From the NCBI GenBank assembly GCA_000230935.2, contig AGIQ01000007.1:62001-126000 (forward strand): a stretch of 64,000 bases of DNA. The letters are read 5' to 3'. This document shows, piece after piece, positions 48,869-57,759 of the stretch. The position numbers and the translations under genes were made by a program. Within the stretch, counting starts at the first letter, position 1, and each line of letters starts with the position of its first letter. Below the pieces are notes generated by a model. It saw only the letters and a list, made by a program, of their open reading frames with translations. It did not search any database and was not told the DNA's origin. The stretch is from Mycolicibacterium rhodesiae JS60. GTDB lineage: Bacteria; Actinomycetota; Actinomycetes; Mycobacteriales; Mycobacteriaceae.

Positions 48869-50131
48869 ATGAGCGTGCGAGCGGGAATCGTGGTCACCGG
48901 CACCGAAGTCCTCACCGGCCGGGTGGCGGACGCCAACGGCCCGTGGGTCGCTGACCGGCTGCTGGAGCTGGGTGTCGAGTTGGCCCACATCACCATCTGC
49001 GGTGACCGGGCGGCCGATATCGAGGCACAGTTGCGTTTCCTGGCCGCCGAGGGCGTCGACCTGATCGTCACGACAGGAGGCCTCGGGCCGACCGCCGATG
49101 ACATGACCGTCGAGACGGTGGCCCGCTTCTGCGGTCGCGAACTGAGGCTCGACGCCGAACTGGAAGCCAAGATCGCCGCGATCCTGAAGAACCTGATGGC
49201 CCGCTTCAGCGGTGTCGATTTCGACGCTGTTCGCGCGGCCAACCGCAAGCAGGCGATGGTGCCGGTGGACGCCCATGTCCTCGACCCGGTCGGGACCGCG
49301 CCCGGTGTCGTGGTGCCCGGCACGCCGACGGTGTTGGTTCTCCCCGGACCGCCGCGCGAGCTTCAGGCGATGTGGCCGGCCGCGATGTCGGATGACGCCG
49401 TCCAGCAGGCGATCGCCGGACGGACCGTCTACCGCCAGGACACGGTGCGGATGTTCGGGCTGGCCGAATCCGGGCTGGCCGAAACGCTGCGCGAGGCCGA
49501 AAGCATCCCGGGCTTCGGCGATTTGGAGATCACCACCTGCCTGCGACGCGGTGAAGTGGAAATGGTCACCCGCTACGAGCCGCACAGCGTCGAGGCCTAT
49601 CGGAAACTGATGGACCTGGTGCGGGCCCGGCACGGGGAGTTGGTGTTCTCCGAAGACGGTTCGCGGGTCGACGACCAGGTCGCCCACCTGCTGGCGGGGC
49701 GGCGGATCGCGACGGCGGAATCGTGCACCGCCGGCCTGCTGGCCGCCCGCCTGACCGACCAGCCCGGTTCGTCGGCATATGTTGCGGGTGCGATCGTGGC
49801 GTACGCGAACGAGGCGAAGGTGAATGTTCTGGGGGTCGACCCGGCGCTCATCGACGCCCACGGCGCGGTCTCACAGGAAGTCGCCGAGGCCATGGCGGCC
49901 GCAGCGCTGCGCCGGTTCGCGGCTGACACCGCGGTGGCGATCACCGGCATCGCCGGACCGGGCGGCGGTACTGACGCCAAACCGGTGGGGACCGTGTGGT
50001 TTTGCGTGATGCTGGCCGATGGCACCACGGTCAGCCGGCAGGTGCGGCTGCCGGGGGAGCGCGCCGATATTCGCGAGCGCTCCACCACGGTGGCGATGCA
50101 CCTGTTGCGGCGGACGCTGCTCGGCGGTTAG
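48869..50131 (+). CDS. cinA: CinA family nicotinamide-nucleotide amidohydrolase/damage-inducible protein
   Basis: 420 residues in the CinA layout: an N-terminal MoCF-like domain (about 1-170) with TGTEVLTGRVADANGPW and TTGGLGPTADD, and a C-terminal CinA deamidase domain (about 255-415) with AESCTAGLLAARLTDQPGSS and TGIAGPGGGTDAKPVGTVW. CinA hydrolyses nicotinamide mononucleotide and ADP-ribose-type compounds; in M. tuberculosis it has been linked to tolerance through cleavage of NAD-drug adducts. Cytosolic. The stop overlaps a convergent small gene. Confidence 0.9.
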   Translation: MSVRAGIVVTGTEVLTGRVADANGPWVADRLLELGVELAHITICGDRAADIEAQLRFLAAEGVDLIVTTGGLGPTADDMTVETVARFCGRELRLDAELEAKIAAILKNLMARFSGVDFDAVRAANRKQAMVPVDAHVLDPVGTAPGVVVPGTPTVLVLPGPPRELQAMWPAAMSDDAVQQAIAGRTVYRQDTVRMFGLAESGLAETLREAESIPGFGDLEITTCLRRGEVEMVTRYEPHSVEAYRKLMDLVRARHGELVFSEDGSRVDDQVAHLLAGRRIATAESCTAGLLAARLTDQPGSSAYVAGAIVAYANEAKVNVLGVDPALIDAHGAVSQEVAEAMAAAALRRFAADTAVAITGIAGPGGGTDAKPVGTVWFCVMLADGTTVSRQVRLPGERADIRERSTTVAMHLLRRTLLGG

Positions 50132-50370
50132 GCGGAGCAGACCGCGGCTTCGTCGTCGGTGAGATCGGCGGGATTACACAGCGCGAACATCCGCGCCCCG
50201 AGGTCGGCGAGTTCGACGATGATTTCGGCGCGTCCCAGGCCGGCGTCGAGGGCTTCACTGAGCACCGTGACGATGTCGGCACCGTCGGCATGCGCCGCGG
50301 TGGACTGAGACAGGCGTGCGGTGCGGATCATCCGCCAGGCGTAATTGCGCTCGGCGAGGGCGTCATTCAT
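50128..50370 (-). CDS. Small hypothetical protein
   Basis: 80 residues from ATG at 50370 (AAAGG upstream). It is mainly helical with a conserved-looking LAERNYAWRMIRTARL and ELADLGARMFALCNPADLTDDEAAVC, two cysteines near the end. No recognised family and no membrane segment. It overlaps the cinA stop by four bases. The upstream gap to 50600 holds no gene; a tRNA-like TTCGAATC in it was considered and rejected. Confidence 0.6.
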   Translation of the reverse strand: MNDALAERNYAWRMIRTARLSQSTAAHADGADIVTVLSEALDAGLGRAEIIVELADLGARMFALCNPADLTDDEAAVCSA

Positions 50371-50599
50371 AGCGGAACCTTTCGATGGCGGGTTGGCGTT
50401 ACGCCAATCAGCTTCTCCCGCCGCGTCGCCCGACCGACAGGGACTTCCGGCCCTCGGGCATGGGGGCATTGGGCATTACCGGAGAACAGGGATTCGAATC
50501 ATTGGTGAACAAAGCGCCCGAATTGCCGTTCGCGGTCGATTGCCTGCCGTAGCGTAAGTAAGTCCCTTTCAGCGCGACCCGAACTTTGGGGGAGATTCA

Positions 50600-50830
50600 A
50601 TGCATAAATTCGTCATGGGTATTGCCACCGCAAGCATGATGTTCGGCTCGCTGGCCGGTGCGGTTACCGCCAATGCGGCTTCGACCAACAACGCGACGCC
50701 GTCGGCGCCGCACAATTCGCCGCCCGTCATCACCGCGCTGGACTGCCAGGGCGGCACGGGCAACATGGGTTGTGGCGCAGGCTTTTTCTGGCGCGACGGA
50801 TGGCGCGGCTGGGGCTGCTACCCCTGCTGA
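50600..50830 (+). CDS. Small secreted cysteine-rich peptide
   Basis: 76 residues with a signal peptide to about residue 26 (TANAAS). The mature peptide is short, with four cysteines in LDCQGG, NMGCGAG and the aromatic tail WRDGWRGWGCYPC. TGGGGGAG precedes the ATG. Its Trp/Gly-rich C-terminus is distinctive. It is followed after 58 bases by another secreted gene. Possibly a surface or bioactive peptide; function unknown. Confidence 0.65.
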   Translation: MHKFVMGIATASMMFGSLAGAVTANAASTNNATPSAPHNSPPVITALDCQGGTGNMGCGAGFFWRDGWRGWGCYPC

Positions 50831-50888
50831 TCGCAATTGCGACGAATTGACCTGCCAGAAAAAAACTTTCCCGAATGGAAGATCCTCT

Positions 50889-51419
50889 ATGACCTCACGT
50901 CGTATCGGCGGTCTGACCGCCGCCGTTCTGCTCTCAGCGGGCATGTCATGTGGTACCGGCCTGGCCGCAGCAGATCCCGGTGACTACACCGTCTTGCTCA
51001 TCGACCCGAACGTGGTGACCGACTCACTGGCCTACACCGCGGCCCCGCCGGTCCTCAATCCCGGCGGCCAGCCCGGCGCCATGACGATGTACACCCATCG
51101 CGACGGACGCACGATCGCCGACACCGTATGGGTGCTGGGTGATCCGGGTGCGGCCGCGGCCGCGATCAGTTCTGCACAGGCCGCCACGCCGGTGGCCAAC
51201 TCCAAGACCGTTTCGGTTCCGGTCGGAACGAACGGGCAGCTGATCACCGGTAATTCCCCGGATGGCACGCGCTCGCTGAGCGTGCTGTATTTCACCGAGG
51301 GCAATGCGGCCTCGTCGCTCGAGTTCACCGGCCCCGCCGGGGATCCGGTACCTCAGGACCTGGTCGTCGAGTTCGGTCAGAAGCAGGACGCACTGATCAA
51401 GAGCCAGCTGGGCACCTAG
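50889..51419 (+). CDS. Secreted hypothetical protein
   Basis: 176 residues from ATG at 50889. A signal peptide ends near AAADP (about residue 29). The mature domain has no cysteine and reads as a small beta-rich fold (GDYTVLLIDPNVVTDSLAYT, ADTVWVLGDPGAAAAAIS, RSLSVLYFTEGNAASSLEF). Resembles MCE-associated or other mycobacterial exported proteins of unknown role. A GGAAGATC ribosome region precedes it. Confidence 0.65.
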   Translation: MTSRRIGGLTAAVLLSAGMSCGTGLAAADPGDYTVLLIDPNVVTDSLAYTAAPPVLNPGGQPGAMTMYTHRDGRTIADTVWVLGDPGAAAAAISSAQAATPVANSKTVSVPVGTNGQLITGNSPDGTRSLSVLYFTEGNAASSLEFTGPAGDPVPQDLVVEFGQKQDALIKSQLGT

Positions 51420-51451
51420 TCTGTTGCCCACGAGGCGAATTCACTGCTGGG

Positions 51452-52366
51452 TCACGGGTTCTCGGCGTCGTCCCACAGTTTGAGCATGGTGTGCAGGATG
51501 TCCTCGGCGCGGCCGAGGCCCGCGAGATGACTCTCACCGGGCAGCTCGTACAGCTCCGCATCGGGCAGCTTGGACACCACGTGCTGGCCGTGCGCGAACG
51601 GCACGATGTGGTCGCGGTCGCCGTGCCACCAGCGCACCGGCACCTTGACCTCGTCGAGCCGGAATCCCCAGTCCCTGGCGAAGACCACGACATCGGCGAA
51701 CGGCGCCGCCATCTGCTTGCGGCTGCCGTTGAGTAGATCGTCGAGGAACATCGCCTTGAATTCGGGGCGGACCAACATCTTGCGGTCGCCTTCGGGGGAA
51801 ATGCCTGCGTAGAGGTACAGGGCCGGTTCGGCCACCGGCTTGATCAGCCGGATCAGGCTGACGGCCGCGAGCCGCAGCGGAGCCCCGGCGATCTCGATCA
51901 GCGGCGCAGCGGCCGTGCCCACCTTCATCAACCCGCCGCCGATGCCGTCCGGGCCGACGGTCGGGGCCACCCCGCCGAGCACCGCGGCGGCCACCACCCG
52001 GTCGGGCATCGCGGTCGCGCAGCCCAGGGTGTACGGGCCACCACCGGACAGGCCGACGACGGCCATCTTGTCGACGCCCAGGGTGTCGGCGATGATCGAC
52101 AGGTCGCTGGCGAAGGCAAGCACATTGTCGTACTGGAACGGGGTGGACGAGCCGATACCCGGCCGGTCGATCCCGATCAGCCGAATGTCGTTCTGTTCGG
52201 CGAACACCCGGGCCTCCATCGGAATCTGGCGCCTGGCTCCCGGGGTGCCGTGCAGCCAGAAAATGGCCCGGCCCTGGGCGCTGCCGAATTCGGCGAACCC
52301 GATCTGGCGGTCCTCACCGACAGCGACATTGCCCTCTAGCTTCGGCCGGGCGATAGAGACAACCAT
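51452..52366 (-). CDS. Alpha/beta hydrolase
   Basis: 304 residues from the ATG at 52366. The fold shows IFWLHGTPGARRQIP (oxyanion region), GIDRPGIGSS, the nucleophile elbow VGLSGGGPYTLG, and the acid/His near WHGDRDHIVPF and ESHLAG, so the Ser-Asp-His triad is complete. Substrate could be an ester, epoxide or peptide; no lid feature decides it. It is the distal gene after the amidase on the same strand, 39 bases apart. Confidence 0.82.
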   Translation of the reverse strand: MVVSIARPKLEGNVAVGEDRQIGFAEFGSAQGRAIFWLHGTPGARRQIPMEARVFAEQNDIRLIGIDRPGIGSSTPFQYDNVLAFASDLSIIADTLGVDKMAVVGLSGGGPYTLGCATAMPDRVVAAAVLGGVAPTVGPDGIGGGLMKVGTAAAPLIEIAGAPLRLAAVSLIRLIKPVAEPALYLYAGISPEGDRKMLVRPEFKAMFLDDLLNGSRKQMAAPFADVVVFARDWGFRLDEVKVPVRWWHGDRDHIVPFAHGQHVVSKLPDAELYELPGESHLAGLGRAEDILHTMLKLWDDAENP

Positions 52367-52405
52367 GGGCACAGTGTGTCACGCGGACGATTTCCGCTGT
52401 GCGGT

Positions 52406-53896
52406 TCATCCAAAGGGCCCACCGCTGACGGAGGCAAGCGAGCCGAGCCACCCCGGCGGTCGCCGTTGTGCCCACGGAATCGCGGCTTCGAGCTGGCTGG
52501 CGAGCTGCAGAAGGATCGTCTCGTCGGGCGCCATCAGCTGGATCCCGATGGGCAGGCCGTCCCCGGTGATCGCCAACGGCAGTGAGATGGCCGCCCAGCC
52601 GGTCACGTTGGCCATCGTCGTCCACCCGGTGTGGGCGAACTCGACGTCGAAGAACGCCCGCGTGGTGCCGCGCGGCTGATCCAGGACGCCGTAGCCCGGC
52701 GGCGGTGCCAGCAGCGTCGGCACCAGCAGCACGTCATGGGCGAGCATCCCGGCGACGAACTGTCGGGTCTGGGCGTGGATGGTGTCGATGGCGTCGGCAT
52801 AGTCAACCCCCGCCGTGGTGAAGCCCTCGCGCATCATCACCCAACTGCTGGGCTCGAATTCGTCCTCGCGTGGGTCACGGCGCAGGTGAGATGTGGCGAG
52901 GTTGTACAGCTGCACATTGCTCACGTTGTGCAGCACCGCGATCGCGGTGGCGACGGCGTCGGCGTCGAAACTCGGAGCCCCCGGCTCGATGTGATGGCCG
53001 ATCGATTCCAGTGTGCGCCCGGCATTTTCGACGGCAGCCGAAACGCAGGGGTCGGTCGGCGGGCCGGGGAAGGGCGAGTCGGTGGCGATCAGGATCCGCT
53101 GCTGCGGCGGCGACTGGTCGATCGCGCTGAGAAACGGCCGGGCCGGCAACGGCGCGTTGTAGGGATCACCGGGCGCGCCTCCGGTCACCGCATCGAGCAG
53201 CGCAGCACTGTCGCGGACCGTGCGGGTCAGGGCGTGCTCGACGGCCAGCCCCTCCAGCAGGTGCCCGGACGGAGCGAACGACGTGCGCGCACGGCGGGGT
53301 TTGAGCCCGACCAGTCCACAGCAGGCCGCGGGCACCCGGATCGAGCCGGTCCCGTCGCCACCCGAGGCGGCCGGCACCACCCCGGCGGCCACCGTGGCGG
53401 CCGATCCGCCGCTGGAGCCGCCCGGGGTGATGTCCGGTGACCACGGATTGGCGGTACGGCCGAACAGCGACGGTTCGGTGGTGCAGTGGTTTCCCCATTC
53501 GGGGGTGTTGGTCTTGCCGAACACCACCAGGCCGGCTTCGAGGTACCGCTCGACGATCCATGCGGTCTGCGTCGCGACGTGGTCGCGCAGCGCCCGCGAA
53601 CCCATGGCCTCTCGAGCCCCGGCCAACGATGCGCCAAGATCCTTGAGCAGGAAGGGAACTCCGGCCAGCGGACCGGCCGCGCCGGTGCGGAGCACTCCGG
53701 ACCGATCGAGGGCTTCGGCCTGATCGCGGCCGCGTTCGAAGAGATCGGTGATGATCGCGTTGAGCCCACGGGTGGCCTCGGTCCGGGTGATCGCCGCGTC
53801 GAGCAGTTCTTCGGCCGTCAATTCCCCGGACGCGACCAGTGCGGCCTGCCCGATGGCGTCGAGATCGGCGAGTTCAGCGGCGTGTTCGGCATCCAT
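52406..53896 (-). CDS. Amidase (amidase signature family)
   Basis: About 496 residues. The Ser-cisSer-Lys triad is indicated by LLKDLGAS (Lys about 85), GGSSGGSAATVAAG (cis-Ser and Ser about 165-170) and the surrounding PLAGVPF and GKTNTPEWG motifs. Such enzymes hydrolyse amides, from fatty amides to Glu-tRNA intermediates; the neighbouring hydrolase makes a catabolic role likelier. No signal peptide. The ATG at 53896 is preferred over the GTG two codons earlier. Confidence 0.87.
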   Translation of the reverse strand: MDAEHAAELADLDAIGQAALVASGELTAEELLDAAITRTEATRGLNAIITDLFERGRDQAEALDRSGVLRTGAAGPLAGVPFLLKDLGASLAGAREAMGSRALRDHVATQTAWIVERYLEAGLVVFGKTNTPEWGNHCTTEPSLFGRTANPWSPDITPGGSSGGSAATVAAGVVPAASGGDGTGSIRVPAACCGLVGLKPRRARTSFAPSGHLLEGLAVEHALTRTVRDSAALLDAVTGGAPGDPYNAPLPARPFLSAIDQSPPQQRILIATDSPFPGPPTDPCVSAAVENAGRTLESIGHHIEPGAPSFDADAVATAIAVLHNVSNVQLYNLATSHLRRDPREDEFEPSSWVMMREGFTTAGVDYADAIDTIHAQTRQFVAGMLAHDVLLVPTLLAPPPGYGVLDQPRGTTRAFFDVEFAHTGWTTMANVTGWAAISLPLAITGDGLPIGIQLMAPDETILLQLASQLEAAIPWAQRRPPGWLGSLASVSGGPFG

Positions 53897-53951
53897 TGCC
53901 ACGAAATCCTTGCCGCCGAACGCCGCGGCGGCAAGCCGGGGCGCGAGATCG

Positions 53952-54401
53952 TCAGTCGCCGCCGGGCGCGAGCAACTCGCTCGACTGGTTCTGCTGGGCG
54001 GCGGCCTGCTGGGCGGCGGCTTCCTTGGCGGCCTCCTCGTCCTCGGACGCCTTTTCCGCGCGGCCCTCAGGGCTGGCCAGCGAGTTGCCCGCCTTACCCG
54101 GCGTCGCGAGTTTGGCGTCGCAATTCAGATACAGCAGCACGGTGTCGGTGACCGGAGAGAAGTTGTCGCCCTTGAGCCAGGGCGCTTTCTGCGAGTGCGT
54201 CACCACGCAGTCACCCTGGCTGACTCCGTCTCCGACGCTTGTGGCGATCACGGCCTTCTGTCCGGCACCGCTGATGGCCGACGAGGCATCCGAATAAGAC
54301 TGTCCGGCATAGTCGTCGGCTTGCGCCACACCGGATCCGAAGGTGAGCGACATCGCACCGACGCCGAGGGCGCCGAGTCCGAGTCGGATGAGCTTGGTCA
54401 T
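53952..54401 (-). CDS. Secreted PASTA-like domain protein
   Basis: 149 residues from ATG at 54401 (GGAGGT eight bases upstream). A signal peptide (about residues 1-28) is followed by a domain with YSDASSAISGAGQKAVIATSVGDGVSQGDCVV, close to a PASTA unit, ending in a polar Ala/Glu/Gln-rich tail (EEAAKEAAAQQAAAQQ). Two cysteines (GDCVV and LNCDA) probably pair. Wall-associated; PASTA domains bind muropeptides, but binding here is inferred. Confidence 0.68.
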   Translation of the reverse strand: MTKLIRLGLGALGVGAMSLTFGSGVAQADDYAGQSYSDASSAISGAGQKAVIATSVGDGVSQGDCVVTHSQKAPWLKGDNFSPVTDTVLLYLNCDAKLATPGKAGNSLASPEGRAEKASEDEEAAKEAAAQQAAAQQNQSSELLAPGGD

Positions 54402-54617
54402 AGCGATTGACCTCCACCGCTGGGCTTCGACAGGCAGCGTCACAGTCGACGGGACGCGAAACGTGAGGATAGGACGACTCTCTGGCAACAAGCTGGAGGA
54501 CAGCTGATTGCATCCTGGTAGCCAGAGAAAACCAGGTTGCCTTCTCTTTGCCTGCCGGAGTCCCGTTCGTCACGTCACCGATATCGTCCGGTCGGCCCGG
54601 ACGAGTTGACTGGGCGC

Positions 54618-55331
54618 ATGTCTGAATCCACGACCGAGTCCGAAACAGTCAACGCCGTTCCGACCGCCGACGACGTCGTCGAGGTCGCCGAAGTGCTCGA
54701 CGCCGAGCTCCTGCCGGGCGAAACGCCTGATGAGACAACCGAAGACGGCGAGCACAGCGAGCGGGACGAACGAATGAAGCTTGCCATCCGTCAGGTCCTC
54801 GAGCGCCAGATCGCCGCCGGCCAGGCGTTGAGCAGCCAATTGGTCGACGCCGCAACGGATGTCACCACCGTTATCGCCCACGCGCCGGCAACCTTCGCCG
54901 GTGCCATTCAAGACGGCGAGACCATCGCGGCGGCGTGGGAGCGCACCGGCACCGGTGTGCAGGACGTGCTCGGCGAGGCGGGCGGCCGGCTACGTGCCGC
55001 GGTCACCACCTACGTCGGCCATCAAGCCGCCCTGCCGGTCGCTGTCCTCGGATACGCCGGCGAGGTGGCGAGTTCGCTGGCCTCGGCGCAGGGCACCGTC
55101 GCCGGTTCGGCACTCGACGGCGCATTCGCGGTGGCGGCAGCCGCCACTTCGGGCGACAATGTTCGCGAGGTGTTCGACCGCAATGTCGAGGAATTGAGGG
55201 CCACCGCGGTCGCAGCTCGCGGCGACGTCAGCGAGTCGGCCAAGCGGGCCGGCCGGGAGGTCCGCGGGGCCCTCGGTGGCGAACTCGGCATGCTGGTCGC
55301 CGCGATCACCGGCGCTGACGAGGATTCTTGA
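54618..55331 (+). CDS. Ala-rich helical hypothetical protein
   Basis: 237 residues from ATG at 54618. The N-terminal 50 residues are acidic and likely disordered; the rest is Ala/Gly-rich and helical (AAAATSGDNVREVFDRNVEELRATAVAARGDVSESAKRAG). It has no signal peptide or membrane helix; the composition recalls phasin or heparin-binding hemagglutinin-type helical proteins, but this is a resemblance only. It is followed by a very short gene. Confidence 0.65.
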   Translation: MSESTTESETVNAVPTADDVVEVAEVLDAELLPGETPDETTEDGEHSERDERMKLAIRQVLERQIAAGQALSSQLVDAATDVTTVIAHAPATFAGAIQDGETIAAAWERTGTGVQDVLGEAGGRLRAAVTTYVGHQAALPVAVLGYAGEVASSLASAQGTVAGSALDGAFAVAAAATSGDNVREVFDRNVEELRATAVAARGDVSESAKRAGREVRGALGGELGMLVAAITGADEDS

Positions 55332-55414
55332 CGGACAACAAACTTCAGGTGACAAACGGCACATCGGGGCGTGTGACGCGGCGACCGGTGTCGCCTGGCT
55401 GGCACAGTGGTGGT

Positions 55415-55579
55415 GTGACACAAACACGGCGAACACGATCGGGCCCGTGGCGACATCCGTTGTCGCTGGGGTTCGAGGCGCACCGCGGATTGTTGTTGCT
55501 GCGCCTGCGCTGGCACGAGCGCACCCATCGGCGCGCGGTCACCTCACCCACCGGAGCTGGTGACACGCCTTCGGTATGA
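55415..55579 (+). CDS. Possible small basic protein
   Basis: 54 residues from a GTG at 55415, strongly basic (TQTRRTRSGPWRHPLS, then LRLRWHERTHRRAV). A longer frame from TTG at 55328 adds 29 residues. It overlaps the convergent AraC gene at its 3' end by 36 bases. No clear ribosome site; may be spurious. Confidence 0.35.
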   Translation: MTQTRRTRSGPWRHPLSLGFEAHRGLLLLRLRWHERTHRRAVTSPTGAGDTPSV

Positions 55580-56416
55580 CGACGGGGTCTCCCCGCAGAA
55601 CTGGCTGAACGCCCGGCTGAACGAGCCGACACTGTCGAAGCCGACGGCCGTCGCGGTCTGCTGAACGCTCTGCGTGGGCGCGGCCAGCAGTGCCATCGCC
55701 CGCAGCATTCTTGCGTGCAGAAGGTAAGTGCGCCAGGACATCTCGGCCTCGTTCTGGAACTGCCGTCGCAATGTGCGTTCGGAGACCGCCACGGCTTTGC
55801 ACACTTCGTGCAGCGACACCGACTGCAGATGTTCCTTGGTGTAGGCCATCGCCGCGGCGACCACCGGGTCATCGGAGCTCGGAAGGCTCAGCGGTGCTTC
55901 GTGATCCAGCGCCTCAGCCACCAGGTTGGCCAGCGTGCGGAAGAACCCGTCGGACGCGTTGTCCTCTTCGGCGGCGCCTGCGCCTCGGTCGATCGGCCAC
56001 CGCAGCGCGTAGAGCATCATCTCCCGGATCAGCGGCGAGACGGCCAGGATCCGGGCACGGTCGCCGGCAGTGGGGATCAGTTCCGGGTCGAACATCACGG
56101 CCAGCGTCTTGACCGACGGGTTCATCGTCGCCTGGTGCTCCAGCCCGGCGGGGATCCAGGCGGCCTGCTGGGGCGGCAGCAGGTAGTGCGCCGACGTCGT
56201 CTCGACCTCGACCACGCCGCCGATCGCATACTCGATCTGGTGCACATCGTGAAAATGCCAGCCGGTGACCAGCAGTTCCCCCTCGTACAGGTAGCTACCG
56301 GCCAGGACGCGACCGCCCCGGCGCAGCTCCACCTGGCCGATGTTGGCCGGTTGAGGCTCCGGCCCGATTTTGGCCGTTCCGGCCAAGTGTCTGGCCGAAT
56401 GCGCGGAGACGGTCAT
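55544..56416 (-). CDS. AraC-family transcriptional regulator
   Basis: 290 residues. The N-terminal cupin-type sensing domain (VTGWHFHDVHQIEYAIGGVVEVET) precedes two HTH motifs in the C-terminus: SLHEVCKAVAVSERTLRRQFQNEAEMSWRTYLLHARMLRAM and SVQQTATAVGFDSVGSFSRAFSQFCGETPSSYRR, the AraC signature. Divergent from an amidohydrolase gene whose start overlaps its own (CATG), so it probably activates that gene. Ligand unknown. Confidence 0.87.
   Translation of the reverse strand: MTVSAHSARHLAGTAKIGPEPQPANIGQVELRRGGRVLAGSYLYEGELLVTGWHFHDVHQIEYAIGGVVEVETTSAHYLLPPQQAAWIPAGLEHQATMNPSVKTLAVMFDPELIPTAGDRARILAVSPLIREMMLYALRWPIDRGAGAAEEDNASDGFFRTLANLVAEALDHEAPLSLPSSDDPVVAAAMAYTKEHLQSVSLHEVCKAVAVSERTLRRQFQNEAEMSWRTYLLHARMLRAMALLAAPTQSVQQTATAVGFDSVGSFSRAFSQFCGETPSSYRRRVTSSGG
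56370..56386. promoter_or_regulatory. Inverted repeat near the AraC/amidohydrolase junction
   Basis: TTGGCC-GTTCC-GGCCAA is a perfect 6-bp repeat within a region with further TGGCCG copies (56345 and 56392). It lies in the start of the AraC coding region and about 30-45 bases upstream of the amidohydrolase start, a plausible AraC-dimer target. Confidence 0.35.
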
Positions 56417-57704
56417 GAGTATCGAGGGTACAACTGAGGCCATGAATGTCGACGACCTGATTCTGGTGAGCATCGATGACCACGTCGTCGAGCCCCCCGA
56501 CATGTTCCTCAACCACGTCCCTGCCAAGTTCAAGCCCGAGGCGCCGATCGTCGTGACCGATGACAAGGGCGTCGACCAGTGGATGTACCAGGGCCGCCCC
56601 CAGGGCGTGAGCGGTCTCAACGCGGTGGTGTCCTGGCCGGCCGAGGAGTGGGGCCGCGATCCGGCCGGCTTCGCCGAGATGCGTCCCGGCGTCTACGACG
56701 TGCACGAGCGGGTCCGGGACATGAACCGCAACGGCATCCTGGCCTCGATGTGCTTCCCGACGTTCACCGGCTTCTCTGCACGGCACCTGAACATGACGCG
56801 CGAAGACGTCACACTCGTCATGGTGTCGGCCTACAACGACTGGCACATCGACGAGTGGGCGGGTTCCTACCCAGATCGCTTCATCCCGATCGCGATCCTG
56901 CCGACCTGGACGCCAGAGGGGATGTGCGCCGAGATCCGCCGGGTGGCCGCCAAGGGCTGCCGGGCGGTCACCATGCCCGAGCTGCCCCACTTGGAGGGTC
57001 TGCCCAGCTACCACGACGAGGACTATTGGGGTCCGGTGTTCGCCACGCTGTCCGAGGAGAACGTGGTGATGTGCCTGCACATCGGTACCGGCTTCGGCGC
57101 GATCAGCATGGCCCCCAATGCGCCGATCGACAACATGATCATCCTGGCGACCCAGGTGTCGGCGATGTGCGCCCAGGACCTGTTGTGGGGACCGGCCATG
57201 CGCAACTATCCGGATCTGAAGTTCGCCTTCTCCGAGGGCGGTATCGGCTGGATTCCGTTCTATCTGGACCGTAGCGACCGGCACTACACCAACCAGAAGT
57301 GGCTGCGGCGCGACTTCGGCGACAAGATGCCCAGCGAGGTGTTCCGCGACCACTCGCTGGCCTGTTACGTCACCGACAAGACGTCGCTGAAACTGCGCCA
57401 CGAGATCGGCATCGACATCATCGCCTGGGAGTGCGACTACCCGCACTCGGACTGCTTCTGGCCCGACGCGCCCGAGCAGGTGCTGGCCGAGTTGAACGCC
57501 GCGGGCGCCTCGGATTCCGATATCAACAAGATCACCTGGGAGAACTCCTGCCGGTTCTTCAGCTGGGATCCCTTCGCCCGCACCGCCAAAGAAGACGCCA
57601 CGGTCAAGGGCCTGCGGGCCAAGGCCGGCGACGTCGACACCTCCATCCGCTCCCGCAAGGAATGGGCCGCCCGGTACGCCGAGAAGCAGCTGGCCAAGGC
57701 GTGA
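56415..57704 (+). CDS. Amidohydrolase family protein (amidohydrolase 2)
   Basis: 429 residues from ATG at 56415 (GGAG upstream; an ATG nine codons later is possible). SIDDHVVEPPDMF at the N-terminus provides the metal-ligand Asp-His, VVMCLHIGTGFG the barrel histidine, and WECDYPHSDCFWPD the C-terminal Asp/His, as in ACMSD-like decarboxylases/hydrolases. Mycobacteria carry several such enzymes, some steroid-related. The divergent AraC gene is the likely regulator. Confidence 0.83.
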   Translation: MSIEGTTEAMNVDDLILVSIDDHVVEPPDMFLNHVPAKFKPEAPIVVTDDKGVDQWMYQGRPQGVSGLNAVVSWPAEEWGRDPAGFAEMRPGVYDVHERVRDMNRNGILASMCFPTFTGFSARHLNMTREDVTLVMVSAYNDWHIDEWAGSYPDRFIPIAILPTWTPEGMCAEIRRVAAKGCRAVTMPELPHLEGLPSYHDEDYWGPVFATLSEENVVMCLHIGTGFGAISMAPNAPIDNMIILATQVSAMCAQDLLWGPAMRNYPDLKFAFSEGGIGWIPFYLDRSDRHYTNQKWLRRDFGDKMPSEVFRDHSLACYVTDKTSLKLRHEIGIDIIAWECDYPHSDCFWPDAPEQVLAELNAAGASDSDINKITWENSCRFFSWDPFARTAKEDATVKGLRAKAGDVDTSIRSRKEWAARYAEKQLAKA

Positions 57705-57759
57705 GCCCCCCTTCCGCCAAGACCGCCAAATGAACGGGATAGCGCGAGTAAGCGCCACC

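Noticed and set aside
50485..50515. A tRNA-like GATTCGAATC segment
   Set aside because: The T-stem 3' side does not pair, and no acceptor or anticodon arms can be drawn on either strand.
51409..51440. GGGCA/TGCCC repeat between two convergent genes
   Set aside because: Only five base pairs with a ten-base loop; too weak to call a terminator.
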